NCBI GenBank assembly: GCA_018897395.1
Contig: JAHIKV010000149.1
Coordinates: 1 to 34,529 of the forward strand
Source of the DNA: Planctomycetota bacterium
GTDB lineage: Bacteria > Planctomycetota > Planctomycetia > Pirellulales > Thermoguttaceae
Reading direction: 5' to 3'
DNA length: 34,529 bases
In this document: positions 13,013-20,252 of the stretch, piece by piece
How positions within the stretch are numbered: the stretch's first letter is position 1
How the letters are laid out: every line of letters begins with the position of its first letter
Notes under the pieces: model-generated
The model's input: only the letters and a program-made list of their open reading frames with translations
Told to the model about the DNA's origin: nothing
Databases searched by the model: none
Made by a program: the position numbers and the translations under genes

Positions 13013-14407
13013 TTATGCGTTCACCACATACGGCGCTCGCTGACGGCGTTTTTGCCAGGCGTCGGCCTCGTCGTCGCCGACGATTCTCTGCTTCTCGGGA
13101 TCCCAGGCGATCTTCCGGTTCAGCCGCAGCGAAATGTTTGTCAAATGGCAGGCGGTGATGGTGCGGTGTTCAACTTGCACCGGGGCCACCGGTTGCTTGC
13201 GGGTCTTCACGCACTCGAAAAAATCGGCCATGTGATCGTCGCTGGGATACGCCCGCCAGGCGTCGGCCGGTAGCGGATTCTCCTTAAGCTCCTCGACCGG
13301 CTTGCCGTACACTCCGCCGCGGTTGACGAACACTCGACCTTTCTCGCCGATGAACATGACGCCGTCGCGGTTGCACGTCTTGATCTCCTCGGGCGCGTCT
13401 TTCCCGAACAGCCATGCGACCTGTTCGGGCGAGGTCTCTTCGTGCTTGCCGACGTCGTCGCCGAATCGTGCCCGTTGGCTAAGCGAAGCGAAGTACAGCA
13501 CCTCGACGCCGTTGGGATACGCCATGCGGGAGAAGAATCGATCGGGCGTGTTGAAGTATTCTGGCCCTGGCGGGTTGGGGAACAGCCCGCGGGCCTCGAC
13601 CGACGTTGGGCCGCTCAGTTCGCAATCCATGCCCCAATGGGCGACGTCGACGTGGTGATTGCCCCAGTCGGTGATGATGCCGCCGGCGTATTCGTACCAC
13701 CAGCGGAACTGCCCCCCCCTCGTTCGCTGAGGGCAGTAGTCGTGCTCGGGGGCTTGTCCCTGGTACAGATCCCAGTTCAACTCGGGCGGAACCGGTTGCT
13801 TGGGAAACGGTCCGCCCTTGGTGGTGAAGTACGGCAGCGCGACCCACACTTGCTTCAGCTTGCCGATCCGCCCGTTGCGAACCAGTTCGACGGCCGTCTG
13901 GAAGAACTTTTCGCTCCGCTGTTGGGTGCCGACCTGGACGATTCGCCCCGTCTGCTCCACCACCTTGCACAACAGCTTGCCTTCGTCGATGGTCAACGTC
14001 AACGGTTTCTCGGCGTAGACGTCCTTGTCGGCCTTGCAGGCGGCGATGTTGACGGCCGTGTGCCAATGGTCGGGCGTGGCGTTGACGATGAGGTCGATGT
14101 CCTTGCGTTCCAGTAGCTTGCGGTAGTCTTCGTAGATTTCAGGCTTGCCGCCAAAGGCCACTTTCGCCCGCTCGGCTTTTCGGCGATCGACATCGCAGAC
14201 GGCCGCGATTTCTCCGAACTTGGCGGCCCATTGAGTGACTTCGGCGCCGCGCCCCCCCACGCCGATCGCCCCGACGTGGGGACGGTCGTTCTTGGATGTG
14301 GTTTCGTCCGCGCGGACATTCTTCCCCAAAAACCAATACGGCATCAGCGTGCCGGCAGCGGCAGTCGAGCGGAGGAAGTCACGACGGTTGGAGGTGGAAT
14401 GCAGCAT
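13013..14407 (-). CDS. Tat-exported Gfo/Idh/MocA-family oxidoreductase
   Basis: The 464-residue protein begins with a twin-arginine signal (SNRRDFLRSTAAAGTL, residues 6-21) for export of a folded cofactor-bound enzyme. A Rossmann motif VGAIGVGGRGAEV follows at about 45-57, then CDVDRRKA, NATPDHWHT and YAEKPL, whose EKP Lys is the conserved catalytic or binding residue. The C-terminal domain contains GGIITDWGNHHVDVAHWGM and a HRTITACHLTNISLRLNRK end typical of planctomycete members. These use NAD(P) on sugars or polyols; the substrate is unknown. I chose the ATG at 14407 (AAAGGAACC upstream); the frame extends 195 codons further but overlaps the sigma-factor gene. It lies 59 bp downstream of that gene, probably as an operon. 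Confidence 0.9.
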   Translation of the reverse strand: MLHSTSNRRDFLRSTAAAGTLMPYWFLGKNVRADETTSKNDRPHVGAIGVGGRGAEVTQWAAKFGEIAAVCDVDRRKAERAKVAFGGKPEIYEDYRKLLERKDIDLIVNATPDHWHTAVNIAACKADKDVYAEKPLTLTIDEGKLLCKVVEQTGRIVQVGTQQRSEKFFQTAVELVRNGRIGKLKQVWVALPYFTTKGGPFPKQPVPPELNWDLYQGQAPEHDYCPQRTRGGQFRWWYEYAGGIITDWGNHHVDVAHWGMDCELSGPTSVEARGLFPNPPGPEYFNTPDRFFSRMAYPNGVEVLYFASLSQRARFGDDVGKHEETSPEQVAWLFGKDAPEEIKTCNRDGVMFIGEKGRVFVNRGGVYGKPVEELKENPLPADAWRAYPSDDHMADFFECVKTRKQPVAPVQVEHRTITACHLTNISLRLNRKIAWDPEKQRIVGDDEADAWQKRRQRAPYVVNA

Positions 14408-14466
14408 GTTTGGTTCCTTTCGCGGGTGGGAATCGGTGTGTTCGGAAGACCAGGATGTTGGCGGGG

Positions 14467-15054
14467 TCAATTTGCGGCGGAGTCGATCCCTGCCCGGCGC
14501 ATCCGGTTGCGCGCCCGGCTGAGGATCGGGCCGATGCTGTTTTCGGGCATACCCACCGCTTCGCCGATCTGTCGATAGCTCTTGCCTTCGAGATGGTACA
14601 TGCGCACCACCAGGGCTTCGGTGCCTTGCAATCTGCGCAGCAACCGTTGCACTTCCTCTTGGTCTTCCAGCCGTTGTTCGACTGAAGGATGCGAGTCGGG
14701 GATTTCGCCGCCGGCGTGCGGAGGAGCGGACTCGCCCAATCGGGCCGCAGACATCCGCGAAAGCAACTCCCGAACCACGACCCGCCGCGCGACGACCGTC
14801 AGATACGTCGCCAGACTGCTCTTGCCGCGAAAGTTTCGCAACACGGCGAAATCGTCCTTGAGCGTCGCCAAGAAAACTTCCGCGCAAAGGTCTTCCCGAT
14901 CGGCGGCCGAGAGTCGGATGCTCCGCGCCCTGGCGGTGTGGTTGACCACATGCACCACCAGGCCCATAAACCGGTCGACAAAATCCTCCCAAGCCCTCGG
15001 ATTACGATGCAAGCAGCGCTCCAGCAGGTTGCGGTCGATCTCGGAAAGTGCCAC
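14467..15054 (-). CDS. ECF-type RNA polymerase sigma factor
   Basis: The 195-residue protein has sigma region 2 (about 20-100: LLERCLHRNPRAWEDFVDRFM, then DREDLCAEVFLATLKDD and FRGKSSLATYLTVVARRVVV). It has a linker with charged residues and region 4 (about 135-190: LRRLQGTEALVVRMYHLEGKSY and RQIGEAVGMPENSIGPILSR). It would direct RNA polymerase to a small regulon. No anti-sigma gene is adjacent, as is common in planctomycetes. I prefer GTG at 15054 because AGGAAA lies about nine bases upstream and homologs recalled from memory begin SLSEIDRNLL; a TTG at 15090 is the alternative. It probably shares a transcript with the downstream oxidoreductase. Confidence 0.88.
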   Translation of the reverse strand: MALSEIDRNLLERCLHRNPRAWEDFVDRFMGLVVHVVNHTARARSIRLSAADREDLCAEVFLATLKDDFAVLRNFRGKSSLATYLTVVARRVVVRELLSRMSAARLGESAPPHAGGEIPDSHPSVEQRLEDQEEVQRLLRRLQGTEALVVRMYHLEGKSYRQIGEAVGMPENSIGPILSRARNRMRRAGIDSAAN

Positions 15055-15287
15055 GCTGTGTTTCCTAGCACGCCAAGGAAAAGAGGGCAAAAGAACTAGA
15101 TTGGGCGATTAGCCTACATACTGACGATTGTAAATCGGATCGGCGAAAGAAACAAGTCCACGCCAAGGTATTAGCCGACGACTCTCGTTCACACGCTTTG
15201 CGTCGAAACAAGGTGGAAAATGCTCATCTTTCCCCGCCGACCGCAGTCGGCGGGCGTTTATACTCACCAATTTCCATCCACTACCCA

Positions 15288-15875
15288 CTATCCACTACCT
15301 CCAACTCTCCCCCCCAACTCCCAATATGCGCCGGCCAGCCAAGTCCGCCAACTTGCATATTTTGGGTTGTTTAGCTTCAACAACAGTAGTGGATTGCGCT
15401 TCGGACGCACGGGACGGTGGATCAGCTTCATGTGGGCCTCTTTCGGTGTCCGCCCCCCTTTCTTGACGTTGCAAGTCAAACAGGCGCAAACCACGTTTTC
15501 CCAGGTAGTCTCGCCGCCTCGACTACGGGGAACCACATGGTCGATGCTCAACAGTTGAGTGGCAAATCGCCGGCCGCAGTATTGGCAGACGTGGCCGTCG
15601 CGGGCCAACACGTTGCGGCGGTTGAGATGAAGTTTTTGCTTCGGCAGCCGATCATAACGAAGCAACCGGACCACCCGGGGGACTTGAATTTCAAAGTTTA
15701 CCGACCGGATCCAATCGTCTTCCGGCTGTTTCTCTTCGGCGCGCAATTCACTCATCTCCCGCCAAGAGTCGAACGAGTAGGCCCCGAATTTACCGTCCTC
15801 GAGGTGGACCACTTCGGCCATTTCGCAGCAGAGAAGCCCGAACGCACGCCGCACGTTCACCACGTGGACGGCCAT
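15288..15875 (-). CDS. HNH endonuclease family protein
   Basis: The protein (about 195 residues from the ATG at 15875) has an N-terminal region VRRAFGLLCCEMAEVVHLEDGKF and a strand VPRVVRLLRYDRLP. A C-terminal HNH nuclease module follows: CQYCG, then LSIDHVVPRSRGGETTWENVV, then CLTCNVKKGGRTP. The two CxxC pairs bind structural zinc; the His-Asn-His residues would coordinate the catalytic metal. Similar stand-alone HNH proteins are widespread in planctomycetes with unknown targets. The true start may be further upstream (GTG at 15893, or a start lost in a nine-C run near 15925). The TAG stop comes from a CCACTATCCACTA repeat. Confidence 0.82.
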   Translation of the reverse strand: MAVHVVNVRRAFGLLCCEMAEVVHLEDGKFGAYSFDSWREMSELRAEEKQPEDDWIRSVNFEIQVPRVVRLLRYDRLPKQKLHLNRRNVLARDGHVCQYCGRRFATQLLSIDHVVPRSRGGETTWENVVCACLTCNVKKGGRTPKEAHMKLIHRPVRPKRNPLLLLKLNNPKYASWRTWLAGAYWELGGRVGGSG

Positions 15876-16287
15876 GTAGAGTCTATTGAGCACCAGTACG
15901 CTGCAAGCCAGCGCACTGCTGGGGGGGGGAGATGGGGGCCGTCGCGCAACGACGGCGCCGCGTCGCGGGCTATGTGCCCGGGGACAATGCGCGACGGTTG
16001 TTTGAAGCCCTTGCACGTGCGGACCCCCTATTGCATACCCGTCTTGGGATCGCCCACGTTGAATGGGCGGTGCTTGCACTGCTGACATTACACTCCCACA
16101 TTTTGATTGTAGTGGATTTCCCCCCCGCACGCCAGGGTTTCACTCTGGGCGGCCCTTTTCGTCCCGGCGAAAATTTTTCCCGAGTCGCCTTGTCAAGCGT
16201 GGTGCTTTGGCGTTAGGATAACCTATGTCGGTTGTGGGGCCTTTCTTTTGTATGTCGGCGTCTGCCGGCCACCTGCGGAGAGCGGAT

Positions 16288-16596
16288 ATGATCCGGTACT
16301 CATGCGACCTGTGCAAGCGGGAACTCGATCCGCAAGATGATCTCCGTTACGTCGTCAAGATTGAGGTTTACGCGGCGTTCGACCCGTCCGCGGCCGGCGC
16401 CGACGAAGAAGACCGGGACCATCTCGAAGAGATTCAAGACATCCTCGAGCGGTTGGAAGACTCGGCCAACGAATCGATCGGCGACGACGTGTATCAGCAA
16501 TTGCGGTTTGATCTTTGCCCCGAGTGCCGCAAGAGGTTCATCATAAATCCGCTGGGGCGCAAGACCGCCAAGGCATTCGGTTTCAGCACGAACTGA
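16288..16596 (+). CDS. Zinc-ribbon conserved hypothetical protein
   Basis: The 102-residue cytoplasmic protein starts MIRYSCDLCKREL (first CxxC) and ends with a second CPEC followed by RKRFIINPLGRKTAKAFGFS. An acidic helix (DEEDRDHLEEIQDILERLEDS) lies between. The two Cys pairs suggest a single zinc-ribbon fold, probably for protein or nucleic-acid contacts. I know similar small proteins from planctomycete genomes but no function. The ATG at 16288 has GGAG eight bases upstream; an upstream ATG at 16225 adds an unlikely N-terminus. Its stop overlaps the start of the nuclease gene (TGATG), so the two are translationally coupled. Confidence 0.72.
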   Translation: MIRYSCDLCKRELDPQDDLRYVVKIEVYAAFDPSAAGADEEDRDHLEEIQDILERLEDSANESIGDDVYQQLRFDLCPECRKRFIINPLGRKTAKAFGFSTN

Positions 16597-17141
16597 TGAG
16601 TCGCCCTCGCCGCTTCCGTTCGATGCGTTTCCCTCGCCGTCCGGGGCAGGCGGCCCTTCTGGTCGCATTGGTGTTGCTGCTGGCCGCGGTGCATCAGTGG
16701 CGGCCGGAGCCGTTCGAGTCCTCCGCGCCGCGTCCGTTGGAGGCCGGGCTGCATCGCGTGCGGCGGGTGATCGACGGCGACACCTTCCTGCTGGCCGACG
16801 CGCCGGAGCGGATCAGATTGATCGGCGCCGACACGCCGGAGACCGTCAAGCCGAACCACACAGTCGAGCCTTGGGGCCCCGAGGCTGCTCAATTCACCAA
16901 AGACTTCCTCGCCGCCGGCGAGGTCCGCCTGGAGTTCGACGGCCCGTCGCGCGACAAGTACGGCCGGATTCTCGCCTACGCCTGGGTCGGCGATCGGATG
17001 CTCAACGAGGAGTTGATCCGCGCCGGCCTGGCCAGTGCTGAACCGTGGCATCCTTACTCGGCGGCCATGAAAGACCGCTTTCGCCGCGCCGAGGGCGAAG
17101 CCCGCGCCGCCCGACGGAGAATCTGGTCGGCGGAAAGATAA
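16596..17141 (+). CDS. Membrane-anchored or secreted thermonuclease (SNase-like)
   Basis: The 181-residue protein has a basic N-terminus and a hydrophobic segment (about 18-36, ALLVALVLLLAAVHQW) acting as anchor or uncleaved signal. A staphylococcal-nuclease fold follows: HRVRRVIDGDTFLL, RIRLIGADTPETV and YGRILAYAWVGDRMLNEELIRAGLA. The DGDT Asp, the GADTPE motif and the two Arg residues (RLIG, YGRI) correspond to calcium and phosphate contacts of SNase. It would cleave DNA or RNA outside the cytoplasm, perhaps for nutrient recovery. Start at 16596 overlaps the preceding stop. The C-terminus RAEGEARAARRRIW is typical of the family. Confidence 0.88.
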   Translation: MSRPRRFRSMRFPRRPGQAALLVALVLLLAAVHQWRPEPFESSAPRPLEAGLHRVRRVIDGDTFLLADAPERIRLIGADTPETVKPNHTVEPWGPEAAQFTKDFLAAGEVRLEFDGPSRDKYGRILAYAWVGDRMLNEELIRAGLASAEPWHPYSAAMKDRFRRAEGEARAARRRIWSAER

Positions 17142-17161
17142 ACCGCGGCGATTTACTTCGC

Positions 17162-17190
17162 TTGCGTGTCCGCCGCCGGACTGATAAGCT
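17162..17190 (+). promoter_or_regulatory. Possible promoter for the secreted HExxH protein
   Basis: TTGCGT (17162-17167), a 17-bp spacer and TAAGCT (17185-17190) are seen. The spacer holds the small palindrome GTCCG-CCGC-CGGAC. The hexamers are moderate matches only. Confidence 0.3.
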
Positions 17191-17213
17191 GAACCCAAGG
17201 GCGATTTTTACCG

Positions 17214-18467
17214 ATGGAACAGAGAACCATGAGAGGCGGATTTTTTTGCGCGGCGGTTGTGTTGCTGACGTTTTCCTTCGCGTTGGTCCCTCCCGCGAAG
17301 GCCGCGCCGCCGCGGGCCGGCAATAAAAAAGCGGTGGCCGAAAAGAGCGCAGTCCAGGATTTCCGCTCGAAGCACTTCAAGATTTACACCGACCTGCCGC
17401 CGGTCGAGGCACGCGCGCTGCTGGGGCGGCTCGAAAAGATGCTCACGCTGATCGCCAAGTATTGGGGCCGCCCACCGCGAGGGATCATCGAGTGTTGCGT
17501 CGTCGACGACCTGGCCCAATGGCCGCAGGAACTGATCTCCAAGATGGAACCCGAGGGGCTGGCCAAAATCCGCGAGGGGGCCGGAGTTTGCTTGAGCACC
17601 AAGGTATCGAGGGGAAAACAATTCCGCTCGAAATCCCGCGTCTACGCCGTGGCCAAGGGGGACGTCCCGCTGCACGAGGCCGTTCACGCCTATTGCCACC
17701 AGACCTTCGGCCGCGCGGGGCCGAGATGGTACGCCGAGTGCATGGCCGAAATGGGCCATTACTGGGAAGAAGGCGCAAAAGGCGTCAACGTCCCGCCGCA
17801 AGTCATACGATTCCTCCGCTCTTCCAAACCCCGACCGCTGGAAAGCCTGATCGACAACGAGGAGAAAACCGGCGGCTCCTGGGAAGACTACTGCTGGTGG
17901 TGGATGCTCGGGCATCTGATGGACAACAACCCCAACTACTACGCCCAATACCGCGCCTTCGGACGGATGGTTCTGGCCGGAAAACAAATCACCTTTCAGG
18001 ACGTCTTCGGGCCGCGGGCGAAGGAACTGGACTTCGAGCTTCGCTTCTTCCGCCAAAATCTGCAAAACGGATACCGCGTCGATCTGTGTAGCTGGGATTG
18101 GAAGCAGAAGTTCACCGACCGGCCGGCCGCCAACCGTGCAATGACCGTCTCCGTCCTCGCGGATCGCGGATGGCAGCCCTCCGGCTTGACCGTGACGGCC
18201 AACGCATCCTACGGGTTCGAGGCCGAGGGAACGTGGCGAACGGGCGAAAAATCCGATCCAGTCGACGCCGACGGCGCGGCCGACGGTCGTGGGCGGCTGG
18301 TCGGCGTGCTGATGAAAGATTATCAACTCGGCGAGGAGTTCGAGCTGGGAAAGTCCGGCTCGTTTACCGCGCCGGCCGACGGCGATCTCTACCTCCGCTG
18401 CCGCGTCCCTTGGAAGGAAATCGCCGACAGCTCGGGCAAGATATCCGTCCAGATGAAACTCAAGTAG
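17214..18467 (+). CDS. Secreted HExxH putative metallopeptidase with a LecA-like C-terminal domain
   Basis: The 417-residue protein has a Sec signal peptide (hydrophobic residues 9-25, cleavage near AKA at 28-30). Residues 50-300 resemble a gluzincin-type (peptidase MA-like) domain: HEAVH at 154-158 supplies two zinc His and the catalytic Glu, and WYAECMAE at 172-179 supplies a likely third ligand (E175). Residues about 310-417 (GWQPSGLTVTANASYGFEAEG, then GRLVGVLMKDY, and FTAPADGDLYLRC) match the LecA/PA-IL-type jelly roll, suggesting sugar binding. It may be a cell-surface enzyme acting on glycosylated protein; substrate unknown. A second in-frame ATG at 17229 is a plausible start. Confidence 0.75.
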   Translation: MEQRTMRGGFFCAAVVLLTFSFALVPPAKAAPPRAGNKKAVAEKSAVQDFRSKHFKIYTDLPPVEARALLGRLEKMLTLIAKYWGRPPRGIIECCVVDDLAQWPQELISKMEPEGLAKIREGAGVCLSTKVSRGKQFRSKSRVYAVAKGDVPLHEAVHAYCHQTFGRAGPRWYAECMAEMGHYWEEGAKGVNVPPQVIRFLRSSKPRPLESLIDNEEKTGGSWEDYCWWWMLGHLMDNNPNYYAQYRAFGRMVLAGKQITFQDVFGPRAKELDFELRFFRQNLQNGYRVDLCSWDWKQKFTDRPAANRAMTVSVLADRGWQPSGLTVTANASYGFEAEGTWRTGEKSDPVDADGAADGRGRLVGVLMKDYQLGEEFELGKSGSFTAPADGDLYLRCRVPWKEIADSSGKISVQMKLK

Positions 18468-18483
18468 GTAGCAGGCATTCCTG

Positions 18484-18636
18484 GTTCCCATGCTCCGCGT
18501 GGGAACCCACTCGTTCCGACGCTCTGCGTCGGCGGCGGGGTGCGACGCAGAGCGTCGCCGTCGGTGCGTTCCCACGGAGGACCGTGGGAACGAGGAAAAC
18601 CAAACCGCTCCACGCCGCGTGGACGCGGCGGCTAAA
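18484..18636. repeat. Composite repeat block upstream of the oxoamine synthase
   Basis: Four palindromes lie end to end: GTTCCCATGCTCCGCGTGGGAAC (complement-type hairpin, 18484-18506), GCGACGC-AGA-GCGTCGC (18543-18559), CGTTCCCACGG-N4-CCGTGGGAACG (18567-18592) and the 24-bp CGCCGCG-TGGA-CGCGGCG repeat (18613-18636). They fill nearly the whole 176-bp gap and end seven bases before the next ATG. Confidence 0.85.
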
Positions 18637-18643
18637 CCCAAAA

Positions 18644-19801
18644 ATGCACGTCCTGCAAAGCCCACCCGACGCCGTTGTCACGATCGACGGGCGGGAATAT
18701 CTCTACTTCGTGGGCACCGGATATCTCGGTCTGCAATGCCACCCGGAGGTAATCAAAGCCGCGTGCCGGGCCACCGAACGTTACGGAATCCATAGCGCCA
18801 CGACCCGCGCCGGATTCGGCAACAGCCCGCCGCTGCTGGAGGCCGAACGGCGCGCGGCCGAGTTGTTCGATGCCCGGTGCGCGTTCTACTTCGCCACGGG
18901 TTACGCCGGCAACGCCATCCTGTTGGCCGCGCTGCAAGACCGCTTCGACGTGCTATTTGCCGACGAGCTTTCCCACTACAGCGTGTTGGAGGCCGCCCGA
19001 CAAAGCCGCCTGCCGGTATTCACTTTCCACCACCGCGACCCCGGCGACCTGGCCGCCGCTCTGAAGAAAAACCTCGGGCCGGGCCGGCGGCCGTTGCTGA
19101 TGACCGACGGTGTGTTTTCCGTCCGCGGCACGATCGCCCCGCTGGCCGAATATCGCGCCGTTTTGAGCGGCTACCCCGGCGCGGGCATGATGGTCGACGA
19201 CGCCCACGCCGTCGGCGTTCTGGGCCGACACGGGCGCGGCACGCTCGAACATTTTGGACTGTTTGATTCCACCATGTGGCACAGCCGCCCCCGGCTGTGC
19301 TCGTCCAAGTTCACAGCCGAGGGCGGCTGTGCTACGTTCCTCACTGCCACTGCGAGCAAGGCGATCGGCGGATTCGGCGGCATCATCCCCGGCTCGCAAG
19401 ATTTTATCGAGCGGGTGAAACGCTCTTCGCACTGGTTCGACGGGGCCAGCGCGCCGGTGGCCGCCGCGGCCGCCGCCACCGCAAAGGCGATCGAACTTTT
19501 GATGGCCGACCCCCAACGGCGTACGCGGCTCTGGTCGAACGTCCGAAAGATCAAAGCCGGCTTGCGCGGGCTGGGGTTGGACGTGGACGACTCGCCGGTG
19601 CCGATCATCTGTCTGACGCTCGGCGACGCCGACAACATGCGCCGCATCCAATGCGAACTGATGCAGCGCGGCATCGCGGCGGCCTACTTGCCGACCTATT
19701 CCGGCCTGGGCACGGAAGGCGGGCTGCGCATCGCCGTCTTCGCCACCCACACCGAGGCCATGATCGAGCGGCTGATTGACGAGCTACGTCGATTGGTGTA
19801 G
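18644..19801 (+). CDS. Alpha-oxoamine synthase-type PLP enzyme with in-frame repeat insertion
   Basis: The 385-residue fold-type I PLP enzyme resembles BioF and glycine C-acetyltransferase. The motifs are YLGLQCHPEVIKAA, GIHSATTRAGFGNSPP, ATGYAGNAIL, the cofactor-contacting DDAHAVGVLGRHGRG, the PLP-lysine region TATASKAIGG (K239) and GLRIAVFATHTEAMI. It would condense an amino acid with an acyl-CoA, but the substrates cannot be assigned. The usual DEAHS is DDAHA and the first residues of BioF are missing. Residues about 211-231 (MWHSRPRLCSS... to GGCAT) come from a palindrome inserted eight residues before K239. The ATG at 18644 has no Shine-Dalgarno sequence; a repeat block directly precedes it. 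Confidence 0.82.
   Translation: MHVLQSPPDAVVTIDGREYLYFVGTGYLGLQCHPEVIKAACRATERYGIHSATTRAGFGNSPPLLEAERRAAELFDARCAFYFATGYAGNAILLAALQDRFDVLFADELSHYSVLEAARQSRLPVFTFHHRDPGDLAAALKKNLGPGRRPLLMTDGVFSVRGTIAPLAEYRAVLSGYPGAGMMVDDAHAVGVLGRHGRGTLEHFGLFDSTMWHSRPRLCSSKFTAEGGCATFLTATASKAIGGFGGIIPGSQDFIERVKRSSHWFDGASAPVAAAAAATAKAIELLMADPQRRTRLWSNVRKIKAGLRGLGLDVDDSPVPIICLTLGDADNMRRIQCELMQRGIAAAYLPTYSGLGTEGGLRIAVFATHTEAMIERLIDELRRLV
19275..19337. repeat. 63-bp palindromic element inside the oxoamine synthase gene
   Basis: Arms GCACAGCCGCCC (19279-19290) and GGGCGGCTGTGC (19321-19332) enclose nested CGGCTGTG/CACAGCCG arms. The length is a multiple of three and the frame stays open. No second copy occurs in this window. 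Confidence 0.85.
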
Positions 19802-19828
19802 CATAATACCATCAAAAAGGAGCACGTC

Positions 19829-19900
19829 ATGGGCGTCACTTACCTCGAAGGCCAAGTTAAGGGACTGACGGGGGCGGAATTGGGGTCAGAGCGCACTTAG
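19829..19900 (+). pseudogene. 5' remnant of a small gene, possibly a retroviral-type aspartyl protease
   Basis: A good ribosome binding site (AAAAGGAGCACGTC) precedes ATG at 19829. The 23-codon frame reads MGVTYLEGQVKGLTGAELGS and then stops at 19898. The first 15 residues resemble the start of bacterial clan-AA aspartyl-protease-like proteins, in which a V-D-S-G catalytic motif would follow. Here the sequence switches to a GGGGTCAGAGCGCACTT word followed by a palindrome. This suggests that the body of the gene was lost to a repeat or mobile element. The family match is from memory over a short stretch. Confidence 0.4.
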
Positions 19901-19918
19901 TCATTAGGCGGCGGGCAA

Positions 19919-19993
19919 GTGGCACTGGCGTCTCGTCAGTGCTGAGGTTTGCTTCGTGCAATTTCAAGTGCATTGGCGAGACGCCAGTGGCAC
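19919..19993. repeat. Palindromic element with GTGGCACTGGCG arms
   Basis: Perfect 17-bp arms GTGGCACTGGCGTCTCG (19919-19935) and its complement (19977-19993) flank 41 bases. The outer word GTGGCACTG is related to the element inside clpB (29469-29544). It separates the gene remnant at 19829-19900 from an orphan antitoxin gene whose usual toxin partner is missing. Confidence 0.85.
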
Positions 19994-20010
19994 CCAGCGC
20001 GAGGCCGGCA

Positions 20011-20220
20011 TTATTTATCCGCCTGCAATTCAGACCACGTCACGCTTCCCTCACGGTCGGCGAATCGGCGGTCCAACTCCTCGATCAGCGAGGCGTCGTC
20101 GAGCGACATGGACGAATCCTCGTCCGGCATCGTTTCGAGGAGCCGCGAAACGAGCGTCAGTCGTTCGTTTTCCGGCAGTTTCAGCGCCGCCTCAATAATC
20201 GCTTCCGATGTGGCTTGCAT
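20011..20220 (-). CDS. Addiction-module component (TIGR02574-type), orphan antitoxin
   Basis: The 69-residue acidic protein (MQATSEAIIEAALKLPENER, then LVSRLLETMPDED... and a C-terminal RFADREGSVTWSEL) matches the short family annotated as putative addiction-module component. That family usually precedes a RelE/ParE-type toxin. No toxin follows here: downstream on the minus strand lies a palindromic element (19919-19993). It may therefore be an orphan left after toxin loss. GGAG seven bases upstream favours the ATG at 20220 over the GTG at 20232. It lies 32 bp after the GYF-domain gene in the same direction. Confidence 0.7.
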   Translation of the reverse strand: MQATSEAIIEAALKLPENERLTLVSRLLETMPDEDSSMSLDDASLIEELDRRFADREGSVTWSELQADK

Positions 20221-20252
20221 GGCGTACTCCACGAGTTCAGTTCATTATCGCG

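Noticed and set aside
14408..14992. N-terminal 195-codon extension of the oxidoreductase frame
   Set aside because: It overlaps the sigma-factor gene in another frame, and the Tat signal with its ribosome binding site marks the start at 14407.
15236..15256. CCGCCGAC-CGCA-GTCGGCGG hairpin as a terminator of the HNH gene
   Set aside because: No T-tract follows on the minus strand; it looks like another short dispersed hairpin.
18098..18643. 182-codon upstream extension of the oxoamine synthase frame
   Set aside because: It lies over the end of the preceding secreted-protein gene and a repeat block, with no homology.
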